Shown: piece after piece, positions 61,749 to 64,000 of the stretch
Layout: every line of letters begins with the position of its first letter
How positions within the stretch are numbered: position 1 is the first letter of the stretch
Source of the DNA: Apostichopus japonicus
Lineage: Eukaryota > Echinodermata > Holothuroidea > Aspidochirotida > Stichopodidae
DNA length: 64,000 bases
Direction: 5' to 3'
NCBI RefSeq assembly: GCF_037975245.1
Contig: NC_092564.1
Coordinates: forward strand, 16,510,984 to 16,574,983
The notes under the pieces: generated by a model
Seen by the model: only the letters and a program-made list of their open reading frames with translations
Databases searched by the model: none
Told to the model about the DNA's origin: nothing
Program-made: the position numbers and the translations under genes

Positions 61749-62110
61749 GGGATGGGAGGGGATGGGAGGGGATGGGAGGGGATGGGAGGGGATGGGAGGG
61801 GATGGGAGGGGATGGGAGGGGATGGGAGGGGATGGGAGGGGATGGGAGGGGATGGGAGGGGATGGGAGGGGATGGGAGGGGATGGGAGGGGATGGGAGGG
61901 GATGGGAGGGGATGGGATGGGAGGGGATGGGAGGGGATGGGAGGGGATGGGATGGGAGGGGATGGGAGGGGATGGGAGGGGAGGGGATGGGAAGGGATGG
62001 GAGGATGGAAGGGGATGGGAGAGGATGGGAGGGGATGGGAGGGGATGGGAGGGGATGGGATGGGAGGATGGAAGGGGGATGGGAGAGGGATGAAGGAGGA
62101 GGGGAGGGGA
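61749..62110. repeat. G-rich 10-bp minisatellite
   Basis: GATGGGAGGG is repeated almost perfectly about 17 times to 61915, then continues with 5-bp deletions and A/G variants. All five overlapping ORFs on both strands are repeat translations, because a 10-bp unit is open in every frame. The plus strand has G tracts every 5 bases and could form G-quadruplexes. Confidence 0.95.
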
Positions 62111-63127
62111 AGGGGATGGAGCTTGATTTGGGAGGAATGCAAAACCTGCTTAACGTTCCTTCTATTTTAAAATGATGACCATCAGCTAGATAACTAGCCA
62201 ACTATATATTAATTTGATTACATTACTGTACATAATTCAGGCCAGTTTCTTACATACGCATTAGACTCATATGAAAGGTTTGTTACACTCTGGCAGACAA
62301 GTGCATCTGATCAGAGTAATTCGTTTTCCTGAGGTATTAAACGTCAGCTGTTATGTCATGTCATTTAGTTTTCATGATGGGGCAACCACACAGAGACCCC
62401 TAAAAAAGGTTTGAAATTTGGTGGGGATAGAGGAAGGGAGGGGAGAGGGTTGGCAGTGGGCAGAAGTTCCACAATTGCAGTGAAACAATTGTAGTGGTAC
62501 CAAGCAAGCCTACATGAAAATCCTTTCTGTGCAAATTATTGAGACAGGCATGAATTCCTCAGTGACTATAAAAGGACCGGTAATGTAAGCAACCAATAGC
62601 TTCCAACTATATGCTTTATCGGCTGTAGGTAACTCACACTGTAGTCTGTGCCAATAAATCCCTAGCAGTCTAGTCTTCATAACAATTTCAAATTTGACAT
62701 GTTTGAAATATGGTTGGCGGGCAAAAGATAATGATCAACAAATAAACTTGTTTTGATAATCTCAAATGTCACCCAGATACTTTAAAAAAACCCAAAAAAT
62801 ATGGTGGTTTCCTGGAATCCCCCTGGAATTAAAAATGACATTATCAATCAACATCATCCATTGTTTGAGACCCCTGCAAGGATAGTTGATCAATCCTAAT
62901 CTTTCACACATTTAGGAATCATTCAAATGGCATAATGTGATGATCTACAGATGGCTGTTACCAAGGTGTTTAAAAGCTGAGCACTTCTAAGAATCCTGCT
63001 GATTAGCAGGTATACCTATCATTTACAGTATCGACATTGAAAATGATGAAGAAATGTAATGCAGGCAGTGCCCCTGGCTGTACAATTGCTGTTTGAGTGA
63101 TTACAAGATAAAAGCTGCCACAGCAGT

Positions 63128-63197
63128 GAGCTGTCACATCAGGGACCTGTCACATCAGGGAGCTGTCACAGCAGCTCCCTGTCACAGCAGCTCCCTG
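63128..63197. repeat. Short tandem and inverted repeat cluster
   Basis: AGCTGTCACATCAGGG-type 16-bp units repeat, then GTCACAGCAGCTCCCT twice. AGGGAGCTG and CAGCTCCCT are mutually complementary, so a cruciform is possible. Confidence 0.75.
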
Positions 63198-63556
63198 GAT
63201 GAATTGAGGCAACTACATACATCACCTGATGGCTAGAGTTTGAAATTGCCTCCTCCATCCTCAATCTCCATCCTCAACCCCCCTCTCCCTCCCCCTCCCC
63301 AACCATTGTCTCTCACATTATTTTGTCACGATATGTTGCTGAACGCCACAACAAGGCAATCTTAATTAGAAGTATAGTGCAGTGTTTTGCATGCATGCCT
63401 GTTCTCCCAATTCCACTGATAGGAAAATTTCAAAATAAGCATTATGAAAACTGCTAGGAATTTAGAGAGAGCACTATTACTCAATAGGCTGTTAGTTTTT
63501 ATATAAATTGGGTATTAATTGAAAGCAACGAAAACCATATTATGTGTGGAACTTAC

Positions 63557-63640
63557 AATTGCTCTCAAGCCTCAGCCTTTGTGGCCTATCGGAACGAGTC
63601 AGACCACGCACTTACACACAGTCTTTAACACAACACTTGT
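63557..63640 (-). promoter_or_regulatory. Speculative upstream non-coding exon of coronin
   Basis: On the minus strand a relatively C/G-rich stretch ends at AGAGCAATT|GTAAGT (donor GT at 63556-63555). It could be a 5' UTR exon splicing to 41433. There is no direct evidence beyond the donor; the start is arbitrary. Confidence 0.15.
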
Positions 63641-64000
63641 GACTTTTATTGGCTTCACAGTTGGCCTCAAATTAGCTAAAATTCTTCATTAACGAGGATC
63701 TTAATATTCGCCGGCCTAACTATTCCCTCACATTGAGGTGGGTGCTGAATTAGACAATACATGAGATCTCTCATTTAGAGGAGAAATGATTTAATAAGAT
63801 TTAATAGTACAGCTACAGTATAGGACAATGATTCTTTAAGTTTTAACAATATTTATGACCATGACCATTTATTTGGTTTTCTAGCAGTTTTAAGGGAAAA
63901 ACTGATGAGTAGTACAGCTTACACTACCCTGGCAAGTCACATGATACATACTTCTCTATATATTCCTTTGTCCCAAAGGAAACAATGATTTTCCTCAATT

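Larger units (their letters stand above)
41434..64000. other. Region upstream of the coronin coding exons, no coding exon found
   Basis: These 22.5 kb show no recognisable protein-coding exon on either strand. Because the first coding exon has a 5' acceptor, much of this may be coronin intron 1. The region is A/T-rich with SINE fragments, a hAT MITE, palindromes, minisatellites and homopolymers. A relatively CpG-rich patch at about 57640-57860 could be a promoter, but I cannot assign it. Confidence 0.5.

Noticed and set aside
61715-62201. Five ORFs of 113-156 aa on both strands, Gly/Met/Trp- or Pro/Ser-rich
   Set aside because: They are translations of the G-rich 10-bp minisatellite, which is open in all frames.
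63117-63200. CRISPR-like short repeats
   Set aside because: Units are contiguous without unique spacers, and the genome is eukaryotic.

Overview
This is a stretch of an animal nuclear genome. Genes are split by GT-AG introns, coding density is very low, and the DNA is full of microsatellites, homopolymer runs, tRNA-derived SINEs and small DNA transposons. Two multi-exon genes could be assembled exon by exon from splice sites and protein similarity. Both look like single invertebrate-deuterostome copies of genes that vertebrates carry as paralogue pairs. An echinoderm or similar marine invertebrate fits, but the species is inference only.

Layout. 1-1252: no gene seen. 1253-1744 (+): an intact 163-codon ORF for a basic, S/T-P-rich, disordered protein that I do not recognise. 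1745-10.6 kb: gene-free, with TA/CA microsatellites, a Penelope-type hammerhead-like motif at 3.07 kb and a hAT-type MITE at 10.2 kb. 11157-21290 (+): ANP32, an acidic leucine-rich nuclear phosphoprotein, in eight coding exons (344 aa). 21.3-30.07 kb: the 3' flanks shared by the two genes, with a LINE 3' fragment and a second, inverted copy of the 10.2-kb MITE. 30066-41430 (-): a coronin of the CORO2 type in nine coding exons (711 aa). 41.43-64 kb: no coding exon found; probably coronin intron 1 and/or upstream DNA, with SINE fragments, another hAT MITE, perfect palindromes and a G-rich decamer minisatellite.

How it fits together. ANP32 and CORO2 are convergent (tail to tail). From memory of human maps, ANP32A lies beside CORO2B and ANP32B lies close to CORO2A, also convergent. 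The window therefore seems to show the unduplicated ancestral pair. ANP32 is a nuclear histone-binding chaperone and PP2A-inhibitor family member; coronin-2 is an actin-binding beta-propeller protein. No shared pathway is implied by the sequence.

Most unusual points: the coronin has a roughly 275-residue disordered linker in one exon while keeping a canonical C-terminal trimerisation motif; ANP32 introns hold three terminal-inverted-repeat transposons, two ending 42-44 bp before an exon; five TIR elements have exact 8-bp target duplications; and there is a hammerhead-ribozyme-like fold with a degenerate core. I found no clearly new biological system. The ANP32-CORO2 linkage, the coronin linker and the transposon-exon proximity are the best leads.
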